Assembly: GCF_002925905.1 (NCBI RefSeq)
Contig: NZ_PRDB01000001.1
Coordinates: 1,054,001-1,118,000 of the forward strand
Reading direction: 5' to 3'
Source: Klebsiella michiganensis
GTDB lineage: Bacteria; Pseudomonadota; Gammaproteobacteria; Enterobacterales; Enterobacteriaceae
Length of the DNA: 64,000 bases
In this document: positions 9,223 through 18,381 of the stretch, piece by piece
Numbering within the stretch: position 1 is the stretch's first letter
How the letters are laid out: the number at the start of each line of letters is the position of its first letter
Notes under the pieces: model-generated
Database searches by the model: none
What the model was told of the DNA's origin: nothing
What the model saw: the letters and a program-made list of their open reading frames with translations, nothing else
Program-made: the position numbers and the translations under genes

Positions 9223-10503
9223 ATGAAACTCTATAACTTAAAAGATCATAACGAACAGGTCAGCTTTGCGCAGGCCGTCACGCAGGGGCTTGGCAAGCAT
9301 CAGGGGCTGTTCTTCCCGCACGATCTGCCGGAATTCAGCCTGACTGAAATCGACGAGATGCTGCAGCAGGACTTTGTGTCGCGTAGCGCAAAAATCCTGT
9401 CGGCATTTATCGGCGATGAGATCCCGCAGGGCGTTCTGCAAGAGCGCATCGGCAATGCCTTTACCTTCCCGGCGCCGGTCAGCAAAGTGCAGGACGACGT
9501 CGGCTGCCTCGAACTGTTCCACGGCCCGACTCTGGCGTTTAAAGACTTCGGCGGCCGCTTTATGGCGCAGATGCTCACCCATATCGCAGGCGACAAACCG
9601 GTCACTATTCTGACGGCCACCTCCGGCGACACCGGCGCGGCGGTTGCGCACGCGTTTTATGGCCTGCCAAACGTCAAAGTGGTCATTCTCTATCCGCGCG
9701 GCAAAATCAGCCCGCTGCAGGAAAAGCTGTTCTGCACCCTCGGCGGTAACATTGAAACTGTGGCTATCGACGGCGACTTTGACGCCTGCCAGGCGCTGGT
9801 TAAACAGGCCTTTGATGATGAAGAGCTGAAAGCTGCGCTGGGTCTTAACTCGGCTAACTCAATCAATATCAGCCGCCTGCTGGCGCAGATTTGCTATTAC
9901 TTTGAAGCCGTGGCTCAGCTGCCTCAGGAAGCCCGTAACCAGCTGGTTATCTCGGTACCCAGCGGTAACTTTGGCGATCTGACCGCCGGCCTGCTGGCCA
10001 AATCTCTGGGTCTGCCAATCAAACGCTTTATTGCGGCGACTAACGCCAACGACACCGTGCCGCGCTTCCTGCAGGACGGTAACTGGTCGCCGAAAGCAAC
10101 CCAGGCCACGCTGTCTAACGCCATGGACGTCAGCCAGCCGAACAACTGGCCGCGCGTGGAAGAGCTGTTCCGTCGTAAAATCTGGCGCCTGAATGAGCTG
10201 GGCTACGCGGCGGTGGATGATGAAACCACCAAAGAGACCATGCGTGAGCTGAAGGCTATCGGCTATACCTCAGAACCGCATGCGGCGATTGCTTATCGCG
10301 CGCTGCGCGACCAGCTGCAGGCGGGTGAGTACGGCCTGTTCCTCGGCACGGCGCATCCGGCGAAGTTTAAAGAGAGCGTGGAAGAGATTCTGCAAGAGAC
10401 GCTGCCGCTGCCGAAAGAGCTGGCTGATCGCGCCGATCTGCCGCTGCTGTCGCATAATCTGCCGGCCGATTTTGCCGCGCTGCGTAAGCTGATGATGGGC
10501 TAA
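9223..10503 (+). CDS. thrC: Threonine synthase
   Basis: PLP enzyme that converts O-phosphohomoserine to threonine, the last step of the pathway; 426 residues. The PLP-binding lysine is in the motif HGPTLAFKDFGGRF, and the phosphate loop includes TATSGDTGAA. It is the last gene of thrABC and is followed at once by a rho-independent terminator. Confidence 0.98.
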   Translation: MKLYNLKDHNEQVSFAQAVTQGLGKHQGLFFPHDLPEFSLTEIDEMLQQDFVSRSAKILSAFIGDEIPQGVLQERIGNAFTFPAPVSKVQDDVGCLELFHGPTLAFKDFGGRFMAQMLTHIAGDKPVTILTATSGDTGAAVAHAFYGLPNVKVVILYPRGKISPLQEKLFCTLGGNIETVAIDGDFDACQALVKQAFDDEELKAALGLNSANSINISRLLAQICYYFEAVAQLPQEARNQLVISVPSGNFGDLTAGLLAKSLGLPIKRFIAATNANDTVPRFLQDGNWSPKATQATLSNAMDVSQPNNWPRVEELFRRKIWRLNELGYAAVDDETTKETMRELKAIGYTSEPHAAIAYRALRDQLQAGEYGLFLGTAHPAKFKESVEEILQETLPLPKELADRADLPLLSHNLPADFAALRKLMMG

Positions 10504-10514
10504 GTCTGAATCAG

Positions 10515-10557
10515 CGCTTCCCTGCTGCGTGATTTGCGGCAGGGAAGCGGTTTTTTT
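10515..10557 (+). terminator. thr operon terminator
   Basis: CGCTTCCCTGC and GCAGGGAAGCG form an 11-bp stem around a 13-base loop, followed by GTTTTTTT. It lies right after thrC. The T tract touches the last bases of the convergent yaaA. Confidence 0.92.
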
Positions 10558-11329
10558 ACTGCTCGTGGCGTTTAAAGACCAGCTCTCCGTTACCCGAAGC
10601 GTCGGCGTCAAAGAAATAGCCTTCACTATCAAAGCGGGTCAGCTGCTCCGGCTTCGTTAAGCGATTCTCAATGATGTAACGACTCATCAAGCCGCGCGCT
10701 TTTTTAGCGTAGAAGCTGATCACTTTAAACTTGCCGTTTTTCTCATCAAGGAATACCGGCTTTATCAGCTGGCCCTCAAGCCGTTTGGGTTTCACCGACC
10801 TGAAGTACTCATCAGAGGCCAGATTTACCACAATATCGTCGCCCTGGGCTTTCAACGCCTGATTCAGCTTATCGGTAATAACGTCTCCCCAATACTGATA
10901 CAGATCTTTGCCTTTTGCGTTCTCAAGCTTAATCCCCATCTCCAGACGATAGGGTTGCATCAGATCCAGCGGGCGCAGAACGCCGTACAGGCCGGAAAGC
11001 ATCCGCAGATGCTGCTGGGCAAAATCGAAATCGGCTTCGCTAAAGGTCTCTGCCCGCAGGCCGGTATAGACATCGCCCTTAAACGCCAGGATTGCCTGAC
11101 GGGCGTTGTCCGGGGTGAAATCTGGCTGCCAGTCGTGAAAGCGGGTCGCGTTCAGGTCAGCCAGCTTGTCGCTGATGCCCATCAGTTTACCAATCTGCGG
11201 TGCCGACAGCTGACGGGCAATGCCGATAAGCTCCTGAGAGTGTTCCAGTAGCTCTGGCTGGGTATAACGCGTCGTTGCCGGCGGGCTTTGATAATCGAGC
11301 GTTTTTGCAGGTGAAATCAGAATGAGCAT
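10556..11329 (-). CDS. yaaA: YaaA, peroxide-stress DNA-binding protein (UPF0246)
   Basis: UPF0246/DUF328 family protein, 257 residues, starting [16 protein letters not shown], the family signature. In E. coli, YaaA is part of the OxyR response; it limits free iron after H2O2 exposure and binds DNA. Other conserved motifs seen are [13 protein letters not shown]-like and FRSVKP. It is monocistronic and convergent with thrC, with yaaJ upstream on the same strand. Confidence 0.95.
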   Translation of the reverse strand: MLILISPAKTLDYQSPPATTRYTQPELLEHSQELIGIARQLSAPQIGKLMGISDKLADLNATRFHDWQPDFTPDNARQAILAFKGDVYTGLRAETFSEADFDFAQQHLRMLSGLYGVLRPLDLMQPYRLEMGIKLENAKGKDLYQYWGDVITDKLNQALKAQGDDIVVNLASDEYFRSVKPKRLEGQLIKPVFLDEKNGKFKVISFYAKKARGLMSRYIIENRLTKPEQLTRFDSEGYFFDADASGNGELVFKRHEQ

Positions 11330-11406
11330 ATCCAGTCCTTACAGGAAATTTTTGACGACTTTAGCAAAAAAACGTCATGAGAGGATCGATAGCTGCGATT
11401 GCCGCG

Positions 11407-12840
11407 CTATTCGCGCGGCAGGTTGTCCCATGTTCCCGGTACCAGCTGCTGATGAATTTCAGGGTAACGGGTGACGTCAAATTCCGGCCGCTGGCCCAGC
11501 TTCCGCTGTCGCAGATAATCGCTGGCAATGATGCGCACCGTCGGCGACAGCAGCAGGATAGCCGTCAGGTTAGTTATCGCCATCAGCGCCATGATGATAT
11601 CCGCCATCTGCCAGACCACCGGTAGGCTGACCATCGCGCCGGTGACGACCATACACAGCGTGAGCAGACGCAGCAGCCAGATGTTACGCAGGCTATCCAT
11701 GCGGAGAAAAATGAGATTATTTTCGGCATAGATATAGTTTGCGACGATCGAACTGAAGGCGAACAGCAGCACGATAAAAGCGACAAAGCTGGAACCCCAG
11801 TCGCCGACGAGGTTGCTCATCGAATGCTGGATAGCCTGAATGCCGCTTGCCGCTTCTTCGTTGCCGTCTCGCGGCGCCAGCATGATGATCACTGCGCTGG
11901 CGGTACAGATCACGATGGTATCAATAAAGACGCCAATCATTTGTACGATCCCCTGCGCCGCGGGATGAGGGGGCCAGGAGGCGGCAGCGGCGGCGGAATT
12001 TGGCGTCGAACCCATACCCGCTTCATTGGAAAACATCCCGCGCTGAAAGCCGCTGGTGAGCGCCTGGCTGATGGTGTAGCCCACCGCGCCCGCAGCGGCC
12101 TCTTGCCAGCCGAAAGCGCAGCGGAAAATGATTTCAAAAATCGTCGGCAGGGCGGTGATATGCCACAGGCCGATAATCAGGCTGGTCAGCACCCACAATA
12201 AAGCCATAAGCGGCACGAGCCACTGCATCAGCCGCGCTACGCCGCGAATCCCGCGAACGATGACCAGCAGGGTCAGCGCCGCCAGGACGCCGCCGGTGAT
12301 AACATCGGGTAAACGAAACGCATACTCCATGGCATGGGCAACGGAGTTGGCTTGTACGGTATTAAAGATGACGCCGTAGGCCAGCAGGAGAAGAATAGAA
12401 AACAGCACGCCCATCCAGCGCATGCCGAGTCCCCGGGCCATATACCAGGCCGGGCCACCGCGAAAGTGCCCGCGGGAGTCGCGCTCTTTATAAAGCTGCG
12501 CGAGAGAACATTCGGCGAAACTGCTGGCCATGCCGAGCAGCGCCGAGACCCACATCCAGAAAACGGCGCCGGGGCCACCTGCGGCAATGGCCAGCGCCAC
12601 GCCTGCCATATTGCCGCTGCCCACGCGCGCCGCCAGACTCATACAGAGCGCCTGAAAAGAGGTTAACCCGCCGGGCTGCGGCTGAAGGCTCTTTTTCAGA
12701 CTTCTGCTAAACTGGCGGATATAACGGAACTGAATATATTTTGTTCGCCAGGTAAACCAAACTCCAGCGCCCAGTAACAGATAAATCATTACCGAGCCCC
12801 AGAGTATTTCATTGATAAACGACAGAAAATCAGGCATCAA
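11407..12840 (-). CDS. yaaJ: YaaJ, sodium:alanine/glycine symporter family transporter
   Basis: AGCS-family (alanine or glycine:cation symporter) inner membrane transporter of 477 residues, the E. coli YaaJ length. Family motifs visible are the GNMAGVALAIAAGGPGAVFWMW segment near residue 75 and FSNEAGMGSTPNSAAAA in the middle. About ten hydrophobic segments are present. Substrate assignment to a small neutral amino acid with Na+ is from the family. It is transcribed away from talB and leads toward yaaA with a 77-base gap. Confidence 0.93.
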   Translation of the reverse strand: MMPDFLSFINEILWGSVMIYLLLGAGVWFTWRTKYIQFRYIRQFSRSLKKSLQPQPGGLTSFQALCMSLAARVGSGNMAGVALAIAAGGPGAVFWMWVSALLGMASSFAECSLAQLYKERDSRGHFRGGPAWYMARGLGMRWMGVLFSILLLLAYGVIFNTVQANSVAHAMEYAFRLPDVITGGVLAALTLLVIVRGIRGVARLMQWLVPLMALLWVLTSLIIGLWHITALPTIFEIIFRCAFGWQEAAAGAVGYTISQALTSGFQRGMFSNEAGMGSTPNSAAAAASWPPHPAAQGIVQMIGVFIDTIVICTASAVIIMLAPRDGNEEAASGIQAIQHSMSNLVGDWGSSFVAFIVLLFAFSSIVANYIYAENNLIFLRMDSLRNIWLLRLLTLCMVVTGAMVSLPVVWQMADIIMALMAITNLTAILLLSPTVRIIASDYLRQRKLGQRPEFDVTRYPEIHQQLVPGTWDNLPRE

Positions 12841-13040
12841 GCATCCTCTTGCCCATATCGGTGCGCGAGTGTAAGCGCTACCAATCCAGTGACAATCCTT
12901 TAGTGTTCAGGGAATTAATTGGCCCAGTTTATCACACTCTGCGCTCATGCATTGTAGGCGGTTGCGCTGCCCCGGCAGCGTGTTATCATCTTGGCAGACC
13001 GGTTACATCCCCTTAACTGCTGTTTAAGAGAAACACTATC

Positions 13041-13994
13041 ATGACGGATAAATTGACTTCTCTGCGTCAGTACACCACTGTCGTAGCTGATACCGGAGAT
13101 ATCGCGGCAATGAAGCTGTATCAGCCTCAGGACGCCACGACTAACCCTTCTTTGATTCTCGGCGCGGCTCAGATCCCTGAGTACCGTAAGCTGATTGATG
13201 ACGCCGTTGCCTGGGCTCGCGGCCAGAGCAGCGACCGCGCGCAGCAGATTATCGATGCTTCCGATAAGCTGGCGGTGAACATTGGTCTCGAAATTCTTAA
13301 GCTGATCCCTGGCCGTATTTCCACCGAAGTTGATGCTCGCCTGTCCTATGACACCGAGGCTTCTATCGCCAAAGCTAAGCGCCTCATCAAACTGTACAAC
13401 GATGCTGGCATCGGCAACGATCGCATTCTGATTAAACTGGCTTCTACCTGGCAGGGCATTCGCGCCGCTGAGCAGCTGGAAAAAGAAGGCATCAACTGTA
13501 ACCTGACGCTGCTGTTCTCCTTCGCTCAGGCGCGTGCCTGTGCGGAAGCGGGCGTATTCCTGATTTCTCCGTTCGTTGGTCGTATCCTCGACTGGTACAA
13601 AGCCAACACCGATAAGAAAGAGTACGCGCCGGCAGAAGATCCGGGCGTGGTGTCCGTAAGCGAAATCTACGAATACTACAAACAGCACGGTTACGAAACG
13701 GTGGTTATGGGCGCAAGCTTCCGTAACCTCGGCGAGATCCTCGAACTGGCCGGCTGTGACCGTCTGACTATCGCTCCTGCGCTGCTGAAAGAGCTGGCGG
13801 AAAGCGAAGGCGCCATCGAACGCAAACTGGCCTTCAGCGGCGAAGTTAAAGCGCGTCCGGCGCGTATCACCGAATCTGAATTCCTGTGGCAGCACAACCA
13901 GGATCCGATGGCGGTAGATAAACTGGCGGAAGGCATCCGCAAGTTTGCGATCGACCAGGAAAAACTGGAAAAAATGATCGGCGATCTGCTGTAA
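13041..13994 (+). CDS. talB: Transaldolase B
   Basis: Cytosolic class I transaldolase of the pentose phosphate pathway. It transfers dihydroxyacetone between sedoheptulose-7-P/glyceraldehyde-3-P and erythrose-4-P/fructose-6-P. It has 317 residues, as in E. coli. The TAL signature DATTNPSL and the Schiff-base lysine motif [11 protein letters not shown] are present. Codon use is strongly biased to preferred codons, which fits high expression. A GC-rich hairpin follows. Confidence 0.98.
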   Translation: MTDKLTSLRQYTTVVADTGDIAAMKLYQPQDATTNPSLILGAAQIPEYRKLIDDAVAWARGQSSDRAQQIIDASDKLAVNIGLEILKLIPGRISTEVDARLSYDTEASIAKAKRLIKLYNDAGIGNDRILIKLASTWQGIRAAEQLEKEGINCNLTLLFSFAQARACAEAGVFLISPFVGRILDWYKANTDKKEYAPAEDPGVVSVSEIYEYYKQHGYETVVMGASFRNLGEILELAGCDRLTIAPALLKELAESEGAIERKLAFSGEVKARPARITESEFLWQHNQDPMAVDKLAEGIRKFAIDQEKLEKMIGDLL

Positions 13995-14000
13995 TCCCCC

Positions 14001-14026
14001 ATGTGGCCGGCGTCCGTCGGCCACAT
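14001..14026 (+). terminator. Hairpin downstream of talB
   Basis: ATGTGGCC and GGCCACAT form an 8-bp perfect stem just after talB. There is no clear T tract, so it may stabilise the mRNA end rather than act as a strong intrinsic terminator. Confidence 0.5.
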
Positions 14027-14093
14027 TAAACTGTCTGCCTTGCTCCCCTCGGTGTATTATTCTGTCTATTAATACTGTTTGAACGGAATAATC

Positions 14094-14681
14094 ATGAACA
14101 CCTTACGAATCGGCTTAGTTTCCATTTCCGATCGCGCCTCCAGCGGCGTCTATCAGGATAAAGGCATTCCCGCGCTTGAAGCGTGGCTGGCCCGTGCGCT
14201 CTCCACGCCTTTCGAATTGCAAACCCGCTTGATCCCGGATGAACAGGTTATTATCGAGCAAACCCTCTGTGAACTGGTCGATGAAATGGGCTGCCATCTG
14301 GTCCTGACTACAGGCGGCACGGGCCCGGCCCGCCGTGATGTCACCCCGGATGCGACGCTGGCGATTGCCGATCGGGTGATGCCCGGCTTTGGTGAGCAAA
14401 TGCGCCAGGTGAGCCTGCATTTTGTGCCGACGGCCATTCTTTCTCGTCAGGTTGGCGTTATCCGCAAGCAGGCGCTGATCCTTAACCTGCCCGGGCAGCC
14501 AAAGGCGATTGAGGAAACGCTGGAAGGCGTGAAAGATGCGGAAGGTAACGTGCTGGTGCACGGCGTTTTCGCGAGTGTACCGTATTGTGTACAGCTGCTT
14601 GAGGGGCCTTATGTGGAAACAAACGGCGAGGTAGTAGCAGCTTTCCGCCCTAAAAGCGCCAGACGTGAAACATTATCCTGA
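14094..14681 (+). CDS. mog: Molybdopterin adenylyltransferase
   Basis: Activates molybdopterin as MPT-AMP before molybdate insertion in molybdenum-cofactor synthesis. The ATG at 14094 gives 195 residues, the E. coli Mog length; the in-frame ATG 15 bases upstream lacks a better ribosome site. Family motifs: IGLVSISDRASSG at the N-terminus and the MPT-binding loop TTGGTGPARRDVTPDAT. It is transcribed alone after talB. Confidence 0.96.
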   Translation: MNTLRIGLVSISDRASSGVYQDKGIPALEAWLARALSTPFELQTRLIPDEQVIIEQTLCELVDEMGCHLVLTTGGTGPARRDVTPDATLAIADRVMPGFGEQMRQVSLHFVPTAILSRQVGVIRKQALILNLPGQPKAIEETLEGVKDAEGNVLVHGVFASVPYCVQLLEGPYVETNGEVVAAFRPKSARRETLS

Positions 14682-14801
14682 ATTTACCGTATTCCTGATA
14701 TAACCTGCATCACCAGTGGTGTGTTGTTTTATTTACGATATAGTGTTTTTTACTTTACACCGTGCGTAGAATATCTTCATACCTCTGGATGATTGCCCGT
14801 T

Positions 14802-16112
14802 ATGTCACACTACACCCGACCTCTGAATCGACAGGATTATAAAACGCTGACGCTGGCCGCCCTCGGCGGCGCGCTGGAGTTTTACGATTTCATTATCTTT
14901 GTCTTCTTCGCCGCCGTTGTCGGCGAGCTATTTTTCCCGGCCGATATCCCGGAATGGCTGCGCCAGGTACAGACCTTCGGCATTTTTGCGGCGGGCTATT
15001 TAGCTCGTCCTCTTGGCGGCATCATTATGGCCCATTTTGGCGATCTGGTCGGGCGTAAGAAGATGTTTACCCTGAGTATTTTACTGATGGCGCTGCCTAC
15101 GCTGGCGATTGGCCTGCTGCCCACCTACGCGTCGGTAGGCATCGTGGCGCCGCTTTTGCTGCTGCTTATGCGCATTCTTCAGGGGGCGGCGATTGGCGGT
15201 GAAGTCCCCGGCGCCTGGGTCTTTGTGGCGGAGCATGTACCGGAAAAAAGAATAGGTATCGCCTGCGGTACGCTGACCGCTGGCCTGACGGTGGGGATAT
15301 TACTGGGGTCGGTCGTCGCGACGCTGATTAATACTCATCTGACTCCTCAGGGTATCCACGATGGCGGCTGGCGTATTCCGTTCCTGTTAGGCGGCGCGTT
15401 TGGTCTTGTCGCCATGTATCTGCGCCGTTGGCTCCAGGAGACGCCGATTTTCCTCGAAATGCAGCAGCGTAAAGCATTAGCGCAGGAGCTGCCGGTTAAA
15501 GCCGTCGCGCTGAAGCATCAGAAAGCGGTGGTGGTCTCAATGCTGCTGACCTGGCTTTTATCCGCCGGCGTGGTGGTGGTGATCCTGATGTCGCCGGTCT
15601 GGCTGCAAAAGCACTACGGTTTTGCCCCCGCAATCACCCTGCAGGCGAACAGTATTGCCACTATCATGCTGTGTATCGGCTGCCTGCTGGCAGGGCTGGC
15701 CGCTGACCGTTTTGGCGCCAGCCGCACGTTTATTGTCGGCAGCGTATTCCTCGCGGCGGCAAGCTGGGCGTTCTATCATCTTTCCGGCGATAGCCCGCAG
15801 CGCCTGTTCCTGCTTTACGGTGCGGTGGGGCTGTGCGTCGGCGTGGTCGGGGCGGTTCCGTATGTGATGGTGCGCGCGTTCCCGGCTGAAGTGCGTTTTA
15901 CCGGTATCTCATTCTCTTATAACGTCTCTTACGCCATCTTTGGCGGTCTGACGCCGATTGCGGTGACCATGCTGATGGGCGTTTCGCCGATGGCGCCCGC
16001 GTGGTACGTGCTGGCACTGTCGTTGATGGGATTGGGGCTGGGGATCTGGCTGCGCCAGGGGCTGGAACAACAGGTCGCTGCGCCGAAAGCTGAACTGCAG
16101 CGCCTGCCGTAA
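14802..16112 (+). CDS. MFS transporter, metabolite:H+ symporter (MHS) type
   Basis: Major facilitator with about 12 TMs, 436 residues from ATG 14802; a TTG start three codons upstream is possible. The N-terminus GGALEFYDFIIF and the loop motif GDLVGRKKMF are typical of the MHS group (ProP, KgtP and citrate-proton symporters), whose members carry carboxylates or compatible solutes with protons. The exact substrate cannot be read from the sequence. E. coli K-12 has no gene here between mog and satP, so it is a lineage-specific addition. A hairpin separates it from convergent satP. Confidence 0.85.
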   Translation: MSHYTRPLNRQDYKTLTLAALGGALEFYDFIIFVFFAAVVGELFFPADIPEWLRQVQTFGIFAAGYLARPLGGIIMAHFGDLVGRKKMFTLSILLMALPTLAIGLLPTYASVGIVAPLLLLLMRILQGAAIGGEVPGAWVFVAEHVPEKRIGIACGTLTAGLTVGILLGSVVATLINTHLTPQGIHDGGWRIPFLLGGAFGLVAMYLRRWLQETPIFLEMQQRKALAQELPVKAVALKHQKAVVVSMLLTWLLSAGVVVVILMSPVWLQKHYGFAPAITLQANSIATIMLCIGCLLAGLAADRFGASRTFIVGSVFLAAASWAFYHLSGDSPQRLFLLYGAVGLCVGVVGAVPYVMVRAFPAEVRFTGISFSYNVSYAIFGGLTPIAVTMLMGVSPMAPAWYVLALSLMGLGLGIWLRQGLEQQVAAPKAELQRLP

Positions 16113-16125
16113 ATCGATAGGGCTC

Positions 16126-16155
16126 ACGTCGCCGCTCGCGAACGGGCGGCGACGT
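16126..16155. terminator. Hairpin between the MFS gene and satP
   Basis: ACGTCGCCG and CGGCGACGT form a 9-bp GC-rich stem in the 46-base gap between two convergent genes. T-richness is weak on both sides. Probably a shared 3' end structure. Confidence 0.55.
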
Positions 16156-16158
16156 TAA

Positions 16159-16725
16159 TTAATGCTTTTCGCCGATTGGCAGAACGGTGCGGCCAAACTG
16201 CTCGTTCAGCACTTCACCCATCGCCAGATAGATGGCGCTAGCGCCACAGACCAGACCGACCCAGCCCGCAATCTTAACGATGCCTTCGTTATCAGCCAGG
16301 TGACCAATCGCCAGCAGCGCGAACAGCACGGTCAGACTGAGGAAAACAAACTGCAGCATACGCGCGGCTTTCAGGGTGCCAAAGAACATAAACAGGGTAA
16401 AAACGCCCCATAGTCCCAGGTACATACCGAGGAAGTGCGCGTTGGGTGCTTCTGCAAGGCCCATTTTCGGCATCAGAAGAATAGCAACCAGCGTCAGCCA
16501 AAAAGCGCCGTAAGACGTGAATGCGGTTAAACCAAAGGTGTTGCCTTTTTTAAACTCCAGCAGGCCGGCAAAAATCTGCGCAATGCCGCCGTAAAAAATG
16601 CCCATCGCCAGGATAGCTACATCAAACGCGAACAGGCCGCTATTTGCCAGGTTAAGCAGAATAGTGGTCATGCCGAAGCCCATAAGGCCCAGCGGTGCCG
16701 GATTAGCCAACTTAGTGTTGCCCAT
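16159..16725 (-). CDS. satP: Succinate-acetate/proton symporter SatP (YaaH)
   Basis: AceTr/GPR1-FUN34-YaaH family inner membrane channel/symporter for acetate and succinate, 188 residues as in E. coli. The family signature NPAPLGLMGFGMTTILLNL lies near the N-terminus, followed by six hydrophobic segments. It is transcribed alone on the minus strand, convergent with the MFS gene. Confidence 0.95.
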   Translation of the reverse strand: MGNTKLANPAPLGLMGFGMTTILLNLANSGLFAFDVAILAMGIFYGGIAQIFAGLLEFKKGNTFGLTAFTSYGAFWLTLVAILLMPKMGLAEAPNAHFLGMYLGLWGVFTLFMFFGTLKAARMLQFVFLSLTVLFALLAIGHLADNEGIVKIAGWVGLVCGASAIYLAMGEVLNEQFGRTVLPIGEKH

Positions 16726-16813
16726 AATTCCTCAAAATAATGATTAGAAAGGGAAGCATTCCCCGTCTCTCAGCGACGGGGCGCGGCATAATAATTAGGC
16801 GCTGCGAAACTGT

Positions 16814-17563
16814 CTATGATCTGGCGGGGTATTTTTCACCAATTTCATTTTTCACCTGATAAAGACTGGTCATTTGCCGTAAACAGGCAATATGCAGTAC
16901 GGCCGGGATGGTCACGCGATAAGCGCTGCCGCTCACGGCTTTGACGCCATTAAACGCGGCGCCGAGGGGGCCGCCAAGCCCCGCGCCGCGAACCAGACCG
17001 TGGCCGATGACGCTAACCGCGGCGTGCGTGCGCAGGATCTTCGCCAGCCGGATTTCCAGAAGGTGGTTGACGCCCTGCGCCAGCTTATTTGTCTGCAGCA
17101 GATGGGGAAGTAATGCTTTATGGTCGTTGACCCGACACTCAACGGCAGTGAAGAAGTCAGCTTTCTGCCGATCGTCCATCTTCTTCCAGCTGTGTTCAAG
17201 GAAGTGCTCCAGAAGATGCAGTTCTATTTCCGGCGTAGAGGTGTGCTTATCGGCTTTGATTTTTAGCCGCTTGCAGACATCCAGCAAAATTTCCCGGTAG
17301 AACTTTCCGTGACGACGCAGCGTGTTGGCGATGCTGTCGCCGCCAAAGTGCTGGAGCTCGCCGGCAATGAGCTGCCAGTTGCGACGATAGCGTTCGGGAT
17401 GCCCTGCCATCGCCTGGAAAGTTTGATTACGTAATAGCGTGCTTGAAAGGCGCGGCTTTCCATTCTCATTGTGGGTCAGAATTCGGGTGAATGTTTCCAG
17501 ATGCTCTTCGCTACAGCGATGAAGAAAAGAGAGGTCTTCATCATCCAGATAATTAATTTTCAT
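16814..17563 (-). CDS. yaaW: YaaW, UPF0174 family protein
   Basis: Protein of unknown function, 249 residues, about 12 longer than E. coli YaaW at the C-terminus. The N-terminus (MKINYLDDEDLSFLHRCSEEHLE) and core (NWQLIAGELQHFGGDSIANTLR) match my memory of E. coli YaaW. The C-terminal part has a glycine/alanine-rich, moderately hydrophobic stretch (GHGLVRGAGLGGPLGAAFNG). No catalytic motif is recognised. It is 27 bases downstream of yaaI and probably co-transcribed with it. Confidence 0.88.
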   Translation of the reverse strand: MKINYLDDEDLSFLHRCSEEHLETFTRILTHNENGKPRLSSTLLRNQTFQAMAGHPERYRRNWQLIAGELQHFGGDSIANTLRRHGKFYREILLDVCKRLKIKADKHTSTPEIELHLLEHFLEHSWKKMDDRQKADFFTAVECRVNDHKALLPHLLQTNKLAQGVNHLLEIRLAKILRTHAAVSVIGHGLVRGAGLGGPLGAAFNGVKAVSGSAYRVTIPAVLHIACLRQMTSLYQVKNEIGEKYPARS

Positions 17564-17590
17564 AAATACCAGATAAGGTGAACAGTAATA

Positions 17591-17995
17591 TTAATCGTCG
17601 CCAATGATTTTTAGCGAGGCCATGTCAGAAGAGTTAATCGTGTGGCCAGAAAAAGCGATTTTTTTTACGCAGCGCTTGTTATCGTTGTCGCTATTAATGT
17701 TAATCCAGTCGGTGGTTGCCCCCTGTTTGATGGTTGATGGAACGTTGAGGCTCTGGCTGGCGCTATTGCTGGCTTTAAAGTACACCGTCGCGCCGGAGAG
17801 CTGGACGTCGCCGCGATCGGCAGTGAGCTGGATACGCTTAATCACCCGGCATACCGGTAGCTTCAGCGTGAGATCGTTAGTCTCATTTCGCGGCATGGCG
17901 ACAATCCCTAAAATTTTATGATCGTTAGCGGATGCTGATGTTATTAAGGCGGTGCTTAAAAATAACCCTGCTGATATATGAATCAGTGATTTCAT
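17591..17995 (-). CDS. yaaI: YaaI, UPF0412 periplasmic protein
   Basis: Small secreted protein of unknown function, 134 residues as in E. coli. A Sec signal peptide is visible ([23 protein letters not shown], cleavage near A-SA-N). The mature part is beta-rich and has two cysteines (VCRVI, RCVKK) that could form a disulfide. It precedes yaaW in a probable two-gene unit, divergent from dnaK. Confidence 0.88.
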   Translation of the reverse strand: MKSLIHISAGLFLSTALITSASANDHKILGIVAMPRNETNDLTLKLPVCRVIKRIQLTADRGDVQLSGATVYFKASNSASQSLNVPSTIKQGATTDWININSDNDNKRCVKKIAFSGHTINSSDMASLKIIGDD

Positions 17996-18230
17996 GAGGA
18001 TTTCCTGAATATTGGATGAGTCATAGCGGGGGCGTATTTTATCACCGGAACTTTATTGTCTTTAGCACGTAATCATTGCGGATTATGTCAATTGTTTTAT
18101 GAATATATTTAACTTTAATTATTATCATTAATTATATTTTGTGCGTTTTTAGGCCCGCTTTCCGGACCGCTTATGAGGCCTGCTTGCCACCCGTCGGCGC
18201 GGGCAGGGCAAAAATTTTTTTGTATCCCCC

Positions 18231-18258
18231 CTTGATGCCGCGGTGGGCGACCCCATCT
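18231..18258 (+). promoter_or_regulatory. dnaK P1-type sigma-32 promoter
   Basis: A CTTGATG -35 (18231-18237) and CCCATCT -10 (18252-18258), 14 bases apart and preceded by a C run, match the sigma-32 consensus CTTGAAA-N11-16-CCCATNT. It corresponds to dnaK P1 of E. coli. Confidence 0.87.
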
Positions 18259-18306
18259 TGTAGTCAACCGCAGTGAATGAACCTGAAAAAAAATGATGTC
18301 TGGGTA

Positions 18307-18332
18307 GTTGAAACCGCACGTTTCGCCCTTAT
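18307..18332 (+). promoter_or_regulatory. dnaK P2-type sigma-32 promoter
   Basis: GTTGAAA (18307-18313) and CCCTTAT (18326-18332) with a 12-base spacer. It is weaker than the upstream promoter and lies where E. coli has dnaK P2, about 50 bases before the start codon. Confidence 0.75.
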
Positions 18333-18381
18333 TACAGGTTCACAACCACATGTTGACTGAATTTTTAGTGGAGACGTTTAG

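Larger units (their letters stand above)
17996..18381. other. yaaI-dnaK divergent intergenic region
   Basis: About 385 bases with no ORF. The left part is AT-rich and should contain the yaaI promoter. The right part holds the dnaK heat-shock promoters and a long untranslated leader. Confidence 0.7.
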
